The position numbers and the translations under genes are program-made. Positions 18,148 through 26,107 of a stretch of DNA of 64,000 bases are shown here, one piece after another. A model generated the notes under the pieces. That model was not told the origin of the DNA. It saw only the letters and a list, made by a program, of their open reading frames with translations, and did not search any database. Position 1 is the stretch's first letter. The number at the start of each line of letters is the position of its first letter. The DNA comes from GWF2-38-69 sp965228125 (GTDB taxonomy: Bacteria > Verrucomicrobiota > Lentisphaeria > Victivallales > GWF2-38-69), in contig OZ245791.1 of assembly GCA_965228125.1 (NCBI GenBank), forward strand, positions 1,302,001 through 1,366,000. Direction: 5' to 3'.

Positions 18148-19032
18148 ATGGATAAACTCAGAAAAAAGAATGGCCAATTCTATTCAGAAAAAAAAACACG
18201 ATACGGATATTTTCACACGTACGAAGAATTTAATCTTGACGGATTTCCCAGAAAATTAAAGTTGCTTTTGCCTCTCGAATATAAGATTTCCGAAAGACAT
18301 TATCCTGTCGTTTATATGAACGACGGCAATACTGCGTTTGATTCGGAAGGGTTAAGCCCATGGTCATGGAATGCACATAAATCCGTAAGCAACCTTACCA
18401 AACACGGACTTATTGAAAACATCATAATAGCTGCGGTGTATCCTATCGACAGAAATTATGAGTATCTGAGTGTAAAAAAATACCATGAATGGACTGGAGA
18501 AGTTATAGGAGGTTGCGGCGGACTTAAAGACTATGCTAAATATCTTGCCTGCTCGTTAAAACCATTTATCGACAGAAATTACCGGACAAATCCGTCTAGC
18601 AAAGAAACTTCAATCGTAGGGTCATCATTTGGAGGCATAGCGTCATTATACATTTCCTGTGCATACAGCAATGAATTTGGAAATGCTGGCGTCCTTTCCC
18701 CTGCTTTTTTCGAAATTCTGAATCAGAAAATTAAAATAGAAAACAACACATATATAAAAGAAATATCCAAAGCTGTTTTGAAAACTGAAACTAAGCCGAT
18801 TCTATGGATTGATTGGGGCGAAGACGAAGGACTTGACGAACCGGAAGTGTCATACTTGAGCAGAAAAGTAGTAAAATTTTTGAAGACCAAACTGGGATTT
18901 GAAACAGGCAAAAATTTGTTTTATTTCAAGGACAAGTTCGGCACTCACGACGAACGAGCTTGGGAATATCGTTTTAAAATATACTTGGAAACACTGCACA
19001 AAATTGACCGCCAGCACCATATAGAAAATTAA
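18148..19032 (+). CDS. Putative esterase of the enterochelin-esterase/esterase D fold (alpha/beta hydrolase)
   Basis: A 294-residue alpha/beta hydrolase. RHYPVVYMNDGNTAFD (about residues 50-65) is the conserved strand and oxyanion region. The nucleophile elbow is GSSFGG (around residue 154, Ser at its third position). WIDWGEDEGLDEP probably carries the acid and GTHDERAWEYR near the C terminus the catalytic His, followed by the Trp typical of this family. There is no signal peptide, so it should be cytoplasmic. It resembles Pfam 'putative esterase' (PF00756) members acting on enterobactin-type esters, S-formylglutathione or acylated sugars; the substrate is not predictable. AAGGAA precedes the ATG, and the metallophosphoesterase gene follows after 8 bp. 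Confidence 0.8.
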   Translation: MDKLRKKNGQFYSEKKTRYGYFHTYEEFNLDGFPRKLKLLLPLEYKISERHYPVVYMNDGNTAFDSEGLSPWSWNAHKSVSNLTKHGLIENIIIAAVYPIDRNYEYLSVKKYHEWTGEVIGGCGGLKDYAKYLACSLKPFIDRNYRTNPSSKETSIVGSSFGGIASLYISCAYSNEFGNAGVLSPAFFEILNQKIKIENNTYIKEISKAVLKTETKPILWIDWGEDEGLDEPEVSYLSRKVVKFLKTKLGFETGKNLFYFKDKFGTHDERAWEYRFKIYLETLHKIDRQHHIEN

Positions 19033-19040
19033 TTTATCTA

Positions 19041-19952
19041 ATGAGATCCATCAGCGAAAAAAGAAAAATAAAAGAAGCAAGAAGGCATCTACTATATCTA
19101 ACAAGAGAAACTAAGCAGAAAATTTACATTCTGTTTCTGAATTTAGCTATTCAACTTTTCAGGTTTATCTGCAAAGTTACTTTTATCTCTCGGATTGCCT
19201 ATAAAAATGCGCATTCCTTAAAGTTGACGCAACACCAACTTTACTTTGAAAATCTACCTGATTCCTTTGACGGATATAAAATTTTATTCATTACAGACAT
19301 ACATATTGACAAAGTTCAAGATATTCAAAGTAGCTTCTTGGAATTAATTGACAAAGCCGAGTTTGATATCTGCGCCATGGGTGGAGACTATGCATATCGG
19401 TATAAAGGTAAAAATATTCAAGTCGTAAAGAATTTTACTTCAAGACTAATTAACATAATAAAACAAAAAGGCAAAGGAATATATGGAGTTCTTGGAAATC
19501 ATGATTTATATATATTCGGCCAGTTTCTGGAACAACAGGGGGCAAGGCTTCTTGTAAACGAAGCAGTCAAAATCGAAAGGAACAATTCTTTCATTTACTT
19601 AGCTGGAATAGACGATGCAAGTTATTACCGTACACACGATTTTTATTCCTGTGAAGAGGATATGTCTCCATCCGGTTTTAAAATTCTTTTGTCTCATACC
19701 CCGGATATTTACAGGCAGGCTGATATATTTCATTATCCTTTGGTACTATGCGGGCATACTCATGGAGGACAAATATGTTTGCCAGGCGGCATCCCTGTGG
19801 TTACAAATACTAAAGCTCCAAGAAAAATGGCCAGAGGTTTATGGAAATTCAAAAGGCTTCAAGGCATCACTTCTAATGGGATAGGCTGTAGTGGTTTTAC
19901 CGGAAGGTTTTTCTGTCCTCCTGAAGCAATATTAATAACGCTAAAAAAGTGA
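19041..19952 (+). CDS. Membrane-associated metallophosphoesterase (YkuE-like)
   Basis: A 303-residue calcineurin-like phosphoesterase. A hydrophobic segment at residues 28-50 should anchor it to the membrane. All metal-binding motifs are present in order: DIH (in LFITDIHID), GGDYAY, GNHD, an isolated His in LLSHTPD, and GHTHGGQ. The arrangement SNGIGCSG...PPE at the C terminus is typical of the YkuE group, which includes enzymes of the LpxG type that hydrolyse UDP-diacylglucosamine in some bacteria. With LPS genes nearby, that role is possible but cannot be told from the sequence alone. It follows the esterase gene closely and is probably co-transcribed. Confidence 0.85.
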   Translation: MRSISEKRKIKEARRHLLYLTRETKQKIYILFLNLAIQLFRFICKVTFISRIAYKNAHSLKLTQHQLYFENLPDSFDGYKILFITDIHIDKVQDIQSSFLELIDKAEFDICAMGGDYAYRYKGKNIQVVKNFTSRLINIIKQKGKGIYGVLGNHDLYIFGQFLEQQGARLLVNEAVKIERNNSFIYLAGIDDASYYRTHDFYSCEEDMSPSGFKILLSHTPDIYRQADIFHYPLVLCGHTHGGQICLPGGIPVVTNTKAPRKMARGLWKFKRLQGITSNGIGCSGFTGRFFCPPEAILITLKK

Positions 19953-20084
19953 CTACACATGGCCTCCGACTTACTTGAATAATAAACACGATAAAAACCC
20001 AATACGCATGCCGTAAAAATATCGCATTATCGCTTACATCTAAAGTGGGTTTGTATTTTCATCAATGGCTTTAATTCTTCCATC

Positions 20085-20113
20085 TTGACTATAATCAAGG
20101 ATTAAGATATAAT
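20085..20113 (+). promoter_or_regulatory. Strong sigma-70-type promoter of the CotH-like gene
   Basis: TTGACT (20085-20090) and TATAAT (20108-20113) are exactly 17 bp apart. That is 5/6 and 6/6 of consensus, about 42 bp before the ATG. It is one of the two best promoters I could read in the window (the other is at 26023-26051) and supports a standard housekeeping sigma factor. Confidence 0.75.
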
Positions 20114-20154
20114 AACGGCCATTTCACAAAAAACTTAAGATTAAGGTAATTTAA

Positions 20155-22149
20155 ATGAAACTATTCCAAAACAAATTGCGGGTTATCATTTCATTGTTGC
20201 TCGTCGGCTTTTTCTTCTCGCTAATCGCGGTAGCCAAAGAACAGATCGAACCAGAAAAAATGTTCGATTTGGATAATATCCCTATTTGCGTATTATATGT
20301 CTCCTCCAATAACTGGCAAACGCTGTTAAATAATTATGACAATGACCCTCATGACAGTTCTAAGATAAACTTGGAACAGGTTGTTTTCTATCCAACTGCC
20401 AATGGCAAAACATCTGGGGCTATTGAAATAATTCCCGGCGGACAGCTCAGCTTGAAAGGCAATGCATGGAGAATAAGACCCGAAGGCTGGAAATCTGGAG
20501 ATGGCTATGAAAGAACCCCTCATCAAAAAGGAATGGGTATTTACAATCAGGCTAACTTCAAAGTAAAGTTTGGCAACAGCAAATATGGGTATGACAAAGT
20601 CGATTTAAAATGCTTCATAAACGATTACAATAAATGCAGAGATACATACGCTTATTACATGACAGAAAGACTATTAAGGGACTGGAAACTGGATAAACTT
20701 GGAGACAACAAGTTTACCAAGAACAACTACTCAATCGCTCCTTTCTGTAGTTATGTGCATTTGTTCATAGCTATAACCGGGGACAATGCCCCTAACAATA
20801 AATTCAATCCTTTAGACTTAAGTATGGTAACTGAACTAAACGCACATGCTTATGACTACGGGTTATATAAACTAATGGAAGAAAATAATAGCGATGGATA
20901 TTTAAAATCCAGGTTTGGATCTTCAAAAAATGGCTATCTGTGGAAAGGCTCTCAGAACTTCCAGGTTCAATACATTAATATGGGCTATGACCCATGGCCA
21001 GGATTTAATTTAGATGCTAATTTATATGTTGACCCTGACACGAACAACACGTCTATAACTCCTTACTCACTGAAATGGCTTGATGCTCAAATAGCTACGA
21101 CACTTAAAAACCCCTCATCTCAGGGAGTAATATTCGGAGTCAAAGAGAGTTTCTACAGGCCATCATATAGTTTTCAAGGAGATGATGAGGATTATCCTGA
21201 AGCTGTAAAGCTCCTTACAGGTTTTATCTATAACCTAAATTTATTAGGAGTCGACAACCAAAACATTTCTGACTTGGAAAACTGGCTTTCCAATGGACAA
21301 GTCCCAGCTGGCTGGACTAATAGATACTCAAACGACATAAATGATTATAAATTTGATTATAAGACATTTATAGCAACGTTAGCTATCCATCAGGCTCTAG
21401 GAGCATGGGATAACTATGTAAATAACAGCAATAATTATTCCCTATATTTCGACACAAAAAATAAAATAGTATATCTGCTTCCATATGACTTAAAGCTGAC
21501 TCTCGGCGTAATGTGCGAACCCCCTAAAGAACCATACAATTGTGCTCCTATGGGCTTGCAGAGTCTATACAATTACTCATATATTGCAAGGTCTCTTTAT
21601 GAATACGGACAAGGTAATGCCGCAGAAACATATAACAGGCATCCTTTAGTTCGAAGACTCCTGCAAATACCATCTTATAACAAACTCTATAAGAAATATT
21701 TACTCAAAGCCGCTGTTTTTCTTGAAGGAGAGCTAAACAGCAACTTTACAGATTCTATAGGTCAATGGTATAAGTTGATATATAACAACTTCTACCAAGG
21801 CAATCTTAATAATGGAAATGTCCCTTATCCTTATACGGCATACTCTCAAAAAGTATCTGAAAGTACAAATGTTTTGGACTATATATATACTTGCAATGTT
21901 CCTTCAGGTAAAAACTACATTCAAGTCCCCAACAACACTACTAATGTCAACAAATATGAAGGTTATAGAAAGGACTTTTATACTGTTATCAGGGATAGCA
22001 CTACAGTTGGGTGGGGCACATGGTTTGGACCGGCTGCTAACCTGACTATGTTTTCTAATAAAGGAAACATTTGGGACGGAAGAAATTCTACCCCATCTAA
22101 CTTTATCTCTACATCTATAAACAATATTAGAAGCCAAGTATCAGAATAA
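20155..22149 (+). CDS. Exported CotH-like protein kinase domain protein
   Basis: A 664-residue protein with a clear signal peptide (basic start, hydrophobic core about residues 10-28, cleavage near AVAKE). The CotH-type region shows an early SLKGNAWRIR, a basic FKVKFGN...VDLKCFINDY, then GAWDNYVNNSNNYSLYFD (around residues 420-440) and YLLPYDLKLTLG. This matches the WDNY...NYYLY and PWDxDxTFG segments of CotH kinases, which are atypical secreted kinases related to spore-coat CotH. The DxD of the last motif is DLK here, so the second metal-binding acid may be missing and activity is uncertain. It has its own promoter and terminator. It lies next to an insertion sequence and a pseudogene, an accessory setting. 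Confidence 0.7.
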   Translation: MKLFQNKLRVIISLLLVGFFFSLIAVAKEQIEPEKMFDLDNIPICVLYVSSNNWQTLLNNYDNDPHDSSKINLEQVVFYPTANGKTSGAIEIIPGGQLSLKGNAWRIRPEGWKSGDGYERTPHQKGMGIYNQANFKVKFGNSKYGYDKVDLKCFINDYNKCRDTYAYYMTERLLRDWKLDKLGDNKFTKNNYSIAPFCSYVHLFIAITGDNAPNNKFNPLDLSMVTELNAHAYDYGLYKLMEENNSDGYLKSRFGSSKNGYLWKGSQNFQVQYINMGYDPWPGFNLDANLYVDPDTNNTSITPYSLKWLDAQIATTLKNPSSQGVIFGVKESFYRPSYSFQGDDEDYPEAVKLLTGFIYNLNLLGVDNQNISDLENWLSNGQVPAGWTNRYSNDINDYKFDYKTFIATLAIHQALGAWDNYVNNSNNYSLYFDTKNKIVYLLPYDLKLTLGVMCEPPKEPYNCAPMGLQSLYNYSYIARSLYEYGQGNAAETYNRHPLVRRLLQIPSYNKLYKKYLLKAAVFLEGELNSNFTDSIGQWYKLIYNNFYQGNLNNGNVPYPYTAYSQKVSESTNVLDYIYTCNVPSGKNYIQVPNNTTNVNKYEGYRKDFYTVIRDSTTVGWGTWFGPAANLTMFSNKGNIWDGRNSTPSNFISTSINNIRSQVSE

Positions 22150-22157
22150 AAAGCATA

Positions 22158-22196
22158 ACGGGATTGGACTAGACAAAACAGGTCAATCCCGTTTTT
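22158..22196 (+). terminator. Rho-independent terminator of the CotH-like gene
   Basis: ACGGGATTG (22158-22166) pairs with CAATCCCGT (22184-22192), extended by a GAC/GTC inner pair with a bulge, then TTTTT. It starts 9 bp after the stop codon. Confidence 0.88.
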
Positions 22197-22371
22197 AATT
22201 ATTTTTTGAGTTTTCTGAAAATCTCTCAGTGAAAGTTTTCAGAACTTTGTATTGCCAACTATCTGTCCTGAGATTTAAAAAATATCTAGAAGATTTGATC
22301 GCTACAAGATTAATTCTTTCCACCCCATATTTCAACATGAGATCTGGCTATAAACATCATAGGGATGCTTG
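22197..22371. other. Gene remnant or non-coding spacer upstream of the IS
   Basis: About 175 bp between the CotH terminator and the insertion sequence. An open frame runs through it into the IS without a recognisable product. If the IS and one target copy are removed, this frame continues across the junction into the exchanger pseudogene (ACILIGTEI, then a TAG). It may therefore be the worn 5' part of that gene, but similarity here is too weak to assert. Confidence 0.3.
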
Positions 22372-22378
22372 TATCTTA
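22372..22378. repeat. Left target-site duplication copy
   Basis: TATCTTA directly abuts the left inverted repeat and is repeated exactly after the right one at 23890-23896. Seven base pairs is longer than the 2-4 bp of most IS5 subgroups. Confidence 0.85.
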
Positions 22379-23889
22379 GTCGATCTTGAAAAAGCACTTA
22401 AATATTTAGCTATCATATAGATATATTTGATATAAGTTGTATATTATTGCAAGAAAAGATGATAAAAGCAAAAGGAATCTTGCAAATGTTGCCGAAGAAA
22501 ATATCAGATAACGAGAAGAATCAGGGGAATTTGTTTAAAGTAATGTTAAGAGATGTAGTGGATACTAAGCATTCGCTTGTAACGCTGGCAAATTCTATCA
22601 ACTGGGAAGCGATTGAGAATAAGATTTCACCACTGTTTTGTTCGAATAACGGCAGGCCTGCATTGCCAGTAAGAATGATAGCAGGGCTTCTTTATTTGAA
22701 GAACGCTTACAACCTTGGAGATGGAGCTCTTCTTGCTGCGTGGCTGGAAAATCCCTACTGGCAGTATTTTACAGGAGGAGTATTTTTCGAGCACGAAATA
22801 CCGTTTGATTCATCTAACATGACCAACTGGAGGAAACGCATAGGAGAAGAAGGGCTTGAGGAACTTCTCAAGGAAATCCTTTCAGCAGCAGTAAGGCTTG
22901 GGTTTATCAAGCTATCTGAATTCAAGAAAGTAAATGTTGATACGACAGTACAGGAAAAGAATGTCAGGTTTCCCACAGATTCAAGACTTTATGACAGGCT
23001 GAGGGAAAAGCTTGTAAAGGAAGCAAATAGTATCGGAATAGACTTAAGACAGTCGTATGAAAGAGTTGCCAAGAAGGCTCTGCATAAACAAAGTTCGCAT
23101 GCTCACGGCAATCAGATGAAGAAAGCTAAAAAGCAGACTAAAAAGCTCAAGGTTTACCTTGGCAGGGTAGCAAGAGACATCAGAAGAAAAATGCAAAAAT
23201 CTAATCCTAAAATGGATAACCTTTTGGCCTTATCAGACAAAGTTCTGACTCAGGAAAGACAAAGCAAGAACAAGATTTACTCAATTCATGAACCAGAGGT
23301 TGAGTGCATCAGCAAAGGCAAGGCTCACAAGAAATATGAATTTGGCTGCAAGGTAGGCTTTGTTACGAGTGCTCAATCCAACTGGATACTCGGAGCAATG
23401 GCTTTTCATGGTAATCCATACGATGGGCATACGCTAAAAGACAACCTTGAACAAGTTAAAAGGATAACAGGGATTGTTCCTGAGCAGGGAACTTGCGACA
23501 TGGGCTACAAAGGACATGGATATGATGGAACTTGTACGATCAATATTGTAAACAGATACCGTAAGAAGATCCCAAAAGCAATCAGAAGATGGTGGAAACG
23601 CCGTTCAGCCATCGAACCTATAATTGGTCATGTAAAACAGGATAACAGAATGGACTGCAACAGATTAAAAGGCAAACTTGGAGACAAGTTAAATGCAATC
23701 CTATCGGCTTGCGGGTTTAACTTCAGAAAATTACTCAGGGCAATAGCCCTATTTTTTGTTTTCGTCCCAAAAACGGCTGTTTTTGCATTTTGGGCAGATG
23801 AAAAATGCTATCGGAGACTAACTTTTGCCTCCAATGGTGCTTATAATTTTTAGGTGAATCAAGAAAAAACGGGGTTTTTCAAGATCGAC
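22379..23889 (+). mobile_element. Complete insertion sequence, 1,511 bp, IS5-like DDE transposase
   Basis: A full element bounded by perfect 15-bp terminal inverted repeats, GTCGATCTTGAAAAA (22379-22393) and TTTTTCAAGATCGAC (23875-23889). On both sides lies the 7-bp direct repeat TATCTTA (22372-22378 and 23890-23896), the target-site duplication. Because the duplication ends and starts with TA, the inverted repeat appears 2 bp longer than it is. One transposase gene fills the element. Intact ends and exact target copies suggest a recent insertion. It landed in or beside an exchanger gene that is also broken elsewhere. Confidence 0.92.
22459..23853 (+). CDS. IS5-family-like transposase (DUF772 + DDE domain)
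   Basis: A DDE transposase of about 464 residues. The N-terminal DUF772-type region shows GRPALPVRMIAGLLYLK and WLENPYWQYFTGG...FDSSNMTNWRKRIG. The catalytic acids are probably Asp in VNVDTTVQ, Asp in GTCDMGYKGHGYDG and Glu in RRSAIEPIIGHVKQDNRM, the last being the typical Y/R-E-x-K/R region. A basic insertion (KKAKKQTKKLKVYLG) separates the first two. I placed the start at the ATG at 22459; a TTG at 22447 and a Met eleven codons downstream are alternatives. The frame is intact, so it could be active. The 7-bp duplication is unusual for classical IS5, so the subgroup is left open. Confidence 0.9.
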   Translation: MIKAKGILQMLPKKISDNEKNQGNLFKVMLRDVVDTKHSLVTLANSINWEAIENKISPLFCSNNGRPALPVRMIAGLLYLKNAYNLGDGALLAAWLENPYWQYFTGGVFFEHEIPFDSSNMTNWRKRIGEEGLEELLKEILSAAVRLGFIKLSEFKKVNVDTTVQEKNVRFPTDSRLYDRLREKLVKEANSIGIDLRQSYERVAKKALHKQSSHAHGNQMKKAKKQTKKLKVYLGRVARDIRRKMQKSNPKMDNLLALSDKVLTQERQSKNKIYSIHEPEVECISKGKAHKKYEFGCKVGFVTSAQSNWILGAMAFHGNPYDGHTLKDNLEQVKRITGIVPEQGTCDMGYKGHGYDGTCTINIVNRYRKKIPKAIRRWWKRRSAIEPIIGHVKQDNRMDCNRLKGKLGDKLNAILSACGFNFRKLLRAIALFFVFVPKTAVFAFWADEKCYRRLTFASNGAYNF

Positions 23890-23896
23890 TATCTTA
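23890..23896. repeat. Right target-site duplication copy
   Basis: Exact second copy of TATCTTA, directly after the right inverted repeat. Confidence 0.85.
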
Positions 23897-24421
23897 ATCG
23901 GCACTGAAATATAGTATAAACATTTGCTTACCATATTGATGTATGATATTTATGCATATAGAATTGTAAGCACTGCCAATTCAATCAACAAAGACCAGAT
24001 TGAAGATATTGAGGTTCTTTATATAGCCAAATACTTACACCTGCCTAATCCAATGCACCTGCCAGGAATGTTCGTACAGCTATTTATATCGTTAGGAGGA
24101 ATCATTTTCCTGTCCCATCTTTTCTCGTGGAACATATAAAACTTTTATCAGGGATATTCCATATAAGCCCTCTGATACTTAGCCTTATCTTTTGTCCTGT
24201 AGCCACAAAAACTCAACAGTGCTATTTGGATAAGAGCTAGAAAAGACGGACTTGCTGTGGGCAATATTACCGGAGCAATGGTTTTTCAAAGCTGCATTCC
24301 CACTGCTATCGGGATCAGTCTAACATCTTGGACACTATGAGTAGCCTGTTTAATTAACGTTCTGCTAGTTTACCTTTCAATCGGCGTTCTGTATATAAGT
24401 TTAAAACACGGCAAAAAATAA
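23897..24421 (+). pseudogene. Decayed Na+/Ca2+ exchanger family gene (C-terminal half)
   Basis: Read with frame changes, this stretch encodes a recognisable cation-exchanger half: LLTILMYDIYAYR, a linker, FVQLFISLGGIIFLSHLF, then in another frame GIFHISPLILSLIFCPVAT. A third reading gives NSAIWIRARKDGLAVGNITGAMVFQS, the second alpha repeat. The family core GNITGAMVFQ is nearly perfect. Lesions are a TAG at 23912-23914, a TAA at 24137-24139 with a frame shift, loss of the ELPEK part of the motif before NSAIW, and a TGA near 24337. The reading ends at a TAA at 24421. The IS lies immediately upstream and the 5' half is not recognisable. The gene is dead. Confidence 0.8.
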
Positions 24422-24548
24422 TTCACACTTTCTATGCTTTTATTTGGAGAATTATTCTATCTCTTATACCTGATTTATATCGCATTTTGCTAAAAAGCTA
24501 AGTACAGAAATGCGCTCTAAATAAAAAAACCTGCCGGCAAACTTCGCT

Positions 24549-24585
24549 AAAAAAAAAGCACTCTGTAATTTTTTTCACAGAGTGC
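24549..24585 (-). terminator. Rho-independent terminator of the S1/P1 nuclease gene
   Basis: GCACTCTGT (24558-24566) pairs with ACAGAGTGC (24577-24585). In the minus direction it is followed by at least eight T. It lies 64 bp after the stop codon. The loop side is also T-rich, so it may act on both strands. Confidence 0.88.
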
Positions 24586-24649
24586 CCGTAGTTCTTAATT
24601 CAAATCTGAAAACAGAATTTTTCTAATTCGTCTAAAGATTTATGTTAGA

Positions 24650-25933
24650 TCAATAATATACCTGACAAAGCTGGTTAACTGTTGGGACATTTTTATTATT
24701 CACAAGGCCGTTCACATAATCCACAATATTTTGAGGTGCATGGGTAGGATCGTAAATAGCGTCTAGCAAATCAGAGAGCCTTACAGCGCCTTTATAAATC
24801 TGTAGCCTATAAATATCCTTCTCTCCATCCAGATAAGCGGGAGTCGGAGTTTCTATTTCAGAGCATCCTACGTACAAAGTTGTATTAGGAATGGCTTTTA
24901 TGCATAAGTTGCCGTGCTTGTTAAGTGTCTGAGTCGGCTGAGTTGTATAGGAAATTACTTTACCCAACCCTTTGCAAACATTAGCTACAGCCTTAATATA
25001 AGTATCTGTAACCCAAGTCAGCACAAGGTCATTATTTGTATAATCTTTATTTGCTGTTATTGCTTCTCTCTGAGAAGAAAATTCCGAATCCAACGAATCA
25101 GCCGCTGACTTAATAAGCTTCGCTGATTTGGCATCAACAAATATGCAAGAGTCGGTTATCGAGTCGGAAATAAACGGAACGAACTCATCGCCTGGATTAT
25201 CCCACAATTCATGGAGCTCAGTAATATCTTGTGAATAGCCATCCTTCTGAGTAGGGTAGTCTGTTGCAAAATATATAGTGTTTCCACCGTAACTGTTTTC
25301 TTCCTTACTGCTAGTACTGCCTTCTGGTTTATACATCGGGTCACTCATATGAAGCGGCTGGGTAGCATCACCCGAAAGATGTATAAGGAATCGCAATGCA
25401 AAGATTTGTTCGTCCTTACTGATCTGGTCTTTAGTTGCCGGATTCTGGCTCATTGCAAGAGTTTTTATGCAACTAGAATAGAGATAGTAAAGATCATCTT
25501 TTGATGTACCGTCGTTATGAAATATTTGATTTTTTGCAATTTCTAAGGCTAGGCCTTTAGGAAGTTCCGTTGTTTCTCCGTAGAGAAATTCTGTGTCAAT
25601 AAAATGACAGTTTGCATAAAAATTCTGAGCAAAGGAACCTGCCTGCCCCCACTGGGATACAGGAATATATCTAAGCGAATCAGGCCACGGAGCTACTGCA
25701 GATGCCATAAAATCATCCGCATTTTCTACATCTGGAGTTACAAAGCATACAATATTGCTGGGTAAAGTAAGCCTTGACTTAAGAAGCGGCATAATTTTAG
25801 CCTTGACTTCAGGTGTAGAATACTTATACCCAAGATAGGCTATTACAGCATGAGGAGTATATCCCCATCCAAACATACTACTAACCAAGAAAACTGTAAC
25901 TAATGATAGAAAAAATTTTAATTTTAAGTACAT
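24650..25933 (-). CDS. Secreted S1/P1-type zinc nuclease
   Basis: A 427-residue exported nuclease of the S1/P1 (phospholipase C-like) fold that degrades single-stranded nucleic acids with three zinc ions. The signal peptide (residues 1-21) ends just before WGYTPHAVIAYLG; in this family the mature N-terminal Trp itself binds zinc, and the next His follows five residues later, as here. Further ligands are ENADDF (Asp), NCHFIDTEF (His), RFLIHLSGDATQPLHMSD (His and Asp) and ITELHELWDN (His and Asp), with GGNTI between. The last 80 residues form an extra domain. AGGAGG precedes the ATG. It stands alone with its own terminator, divergent from the XRE-PAS gene. Its role is probably nutrient scavenging. 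Confidence 0.88.
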   Translation of the reverse strand: MYLKLKFFLSLVTVFLVSSMFGWGYTPHAVIAYLGYKYSTPEVKAKIMPLLKSRLTLPSNIVCFVTPDVENADDFMASAVAPWPDSLRYIPVSQWGQAGSFAQNFYANCHFIDTEFLYGETTELPKGLALEIAKNQIFHNDGTSKDDLYYLYSSCIKTLAMSQNPATKDQISKDEQIFALRFLIHLSGDATQPLHMSDPMYKPEGSTSSKEENSYGGNTIYFATDYPTQKDGYSQDITELHELWDNPGDEFVPFISDSITDSCIFVDAKSAKLIKSAADSLDSEFSSQREAITANKDYTNNDLVLTWVTDTYIKAVANVCKGLGKVISYTTQPTQTLNKHGNLCIKAIPNTTLYVGCSEIETPTPAYLDGEKDIYRLQIYKGAVRLSDLLDAIYDPTHAPQNIVDYVNGLVNNKNVPTVNQLCQVYY

Positions 25934-26022
25934 TTTTCCTCCTTTTTATATTATAGGTTAACAAACTAGTTTAAAAAGACTTTTATATTATACGTATATC
26001 TCAAATACAATGGAAGGATTAT

Positions 26023-26072
26023 TTGTCAAAAAACGTTGTTATGACTATAATTTTGTCATATAATGACAAAAT
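26023..26072 (+). promoter_or_regulatory. Promoter with overlapping 23-bp palindromic operator before the XRE-PAS gene
   Basis: TTGTCA (26023-26028) and TATAAT (26046-26051), 17 bp apart, form a near-consensus promoter. TTGTTA (26036-26041) with TATAAT (26059-26064), also 17 bp apart, forms a second. A perfect inverted repeat of ATTTTGTCAT (26050-26059) and ATGACAAAAT (26063-26072) around a 3-nt centre overlaps both -10 regions. The half-site TTTGTCA occurs once more in the first -35 region. It is the obvious operator candidate for autorepression by the XRE protein encoded 36 bp downstream. Confidence 0.7.
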
Positions 26073-26107
26073 AAAGCATAGTTATTGTGCAATTATTAGA
26101 GATTTAA

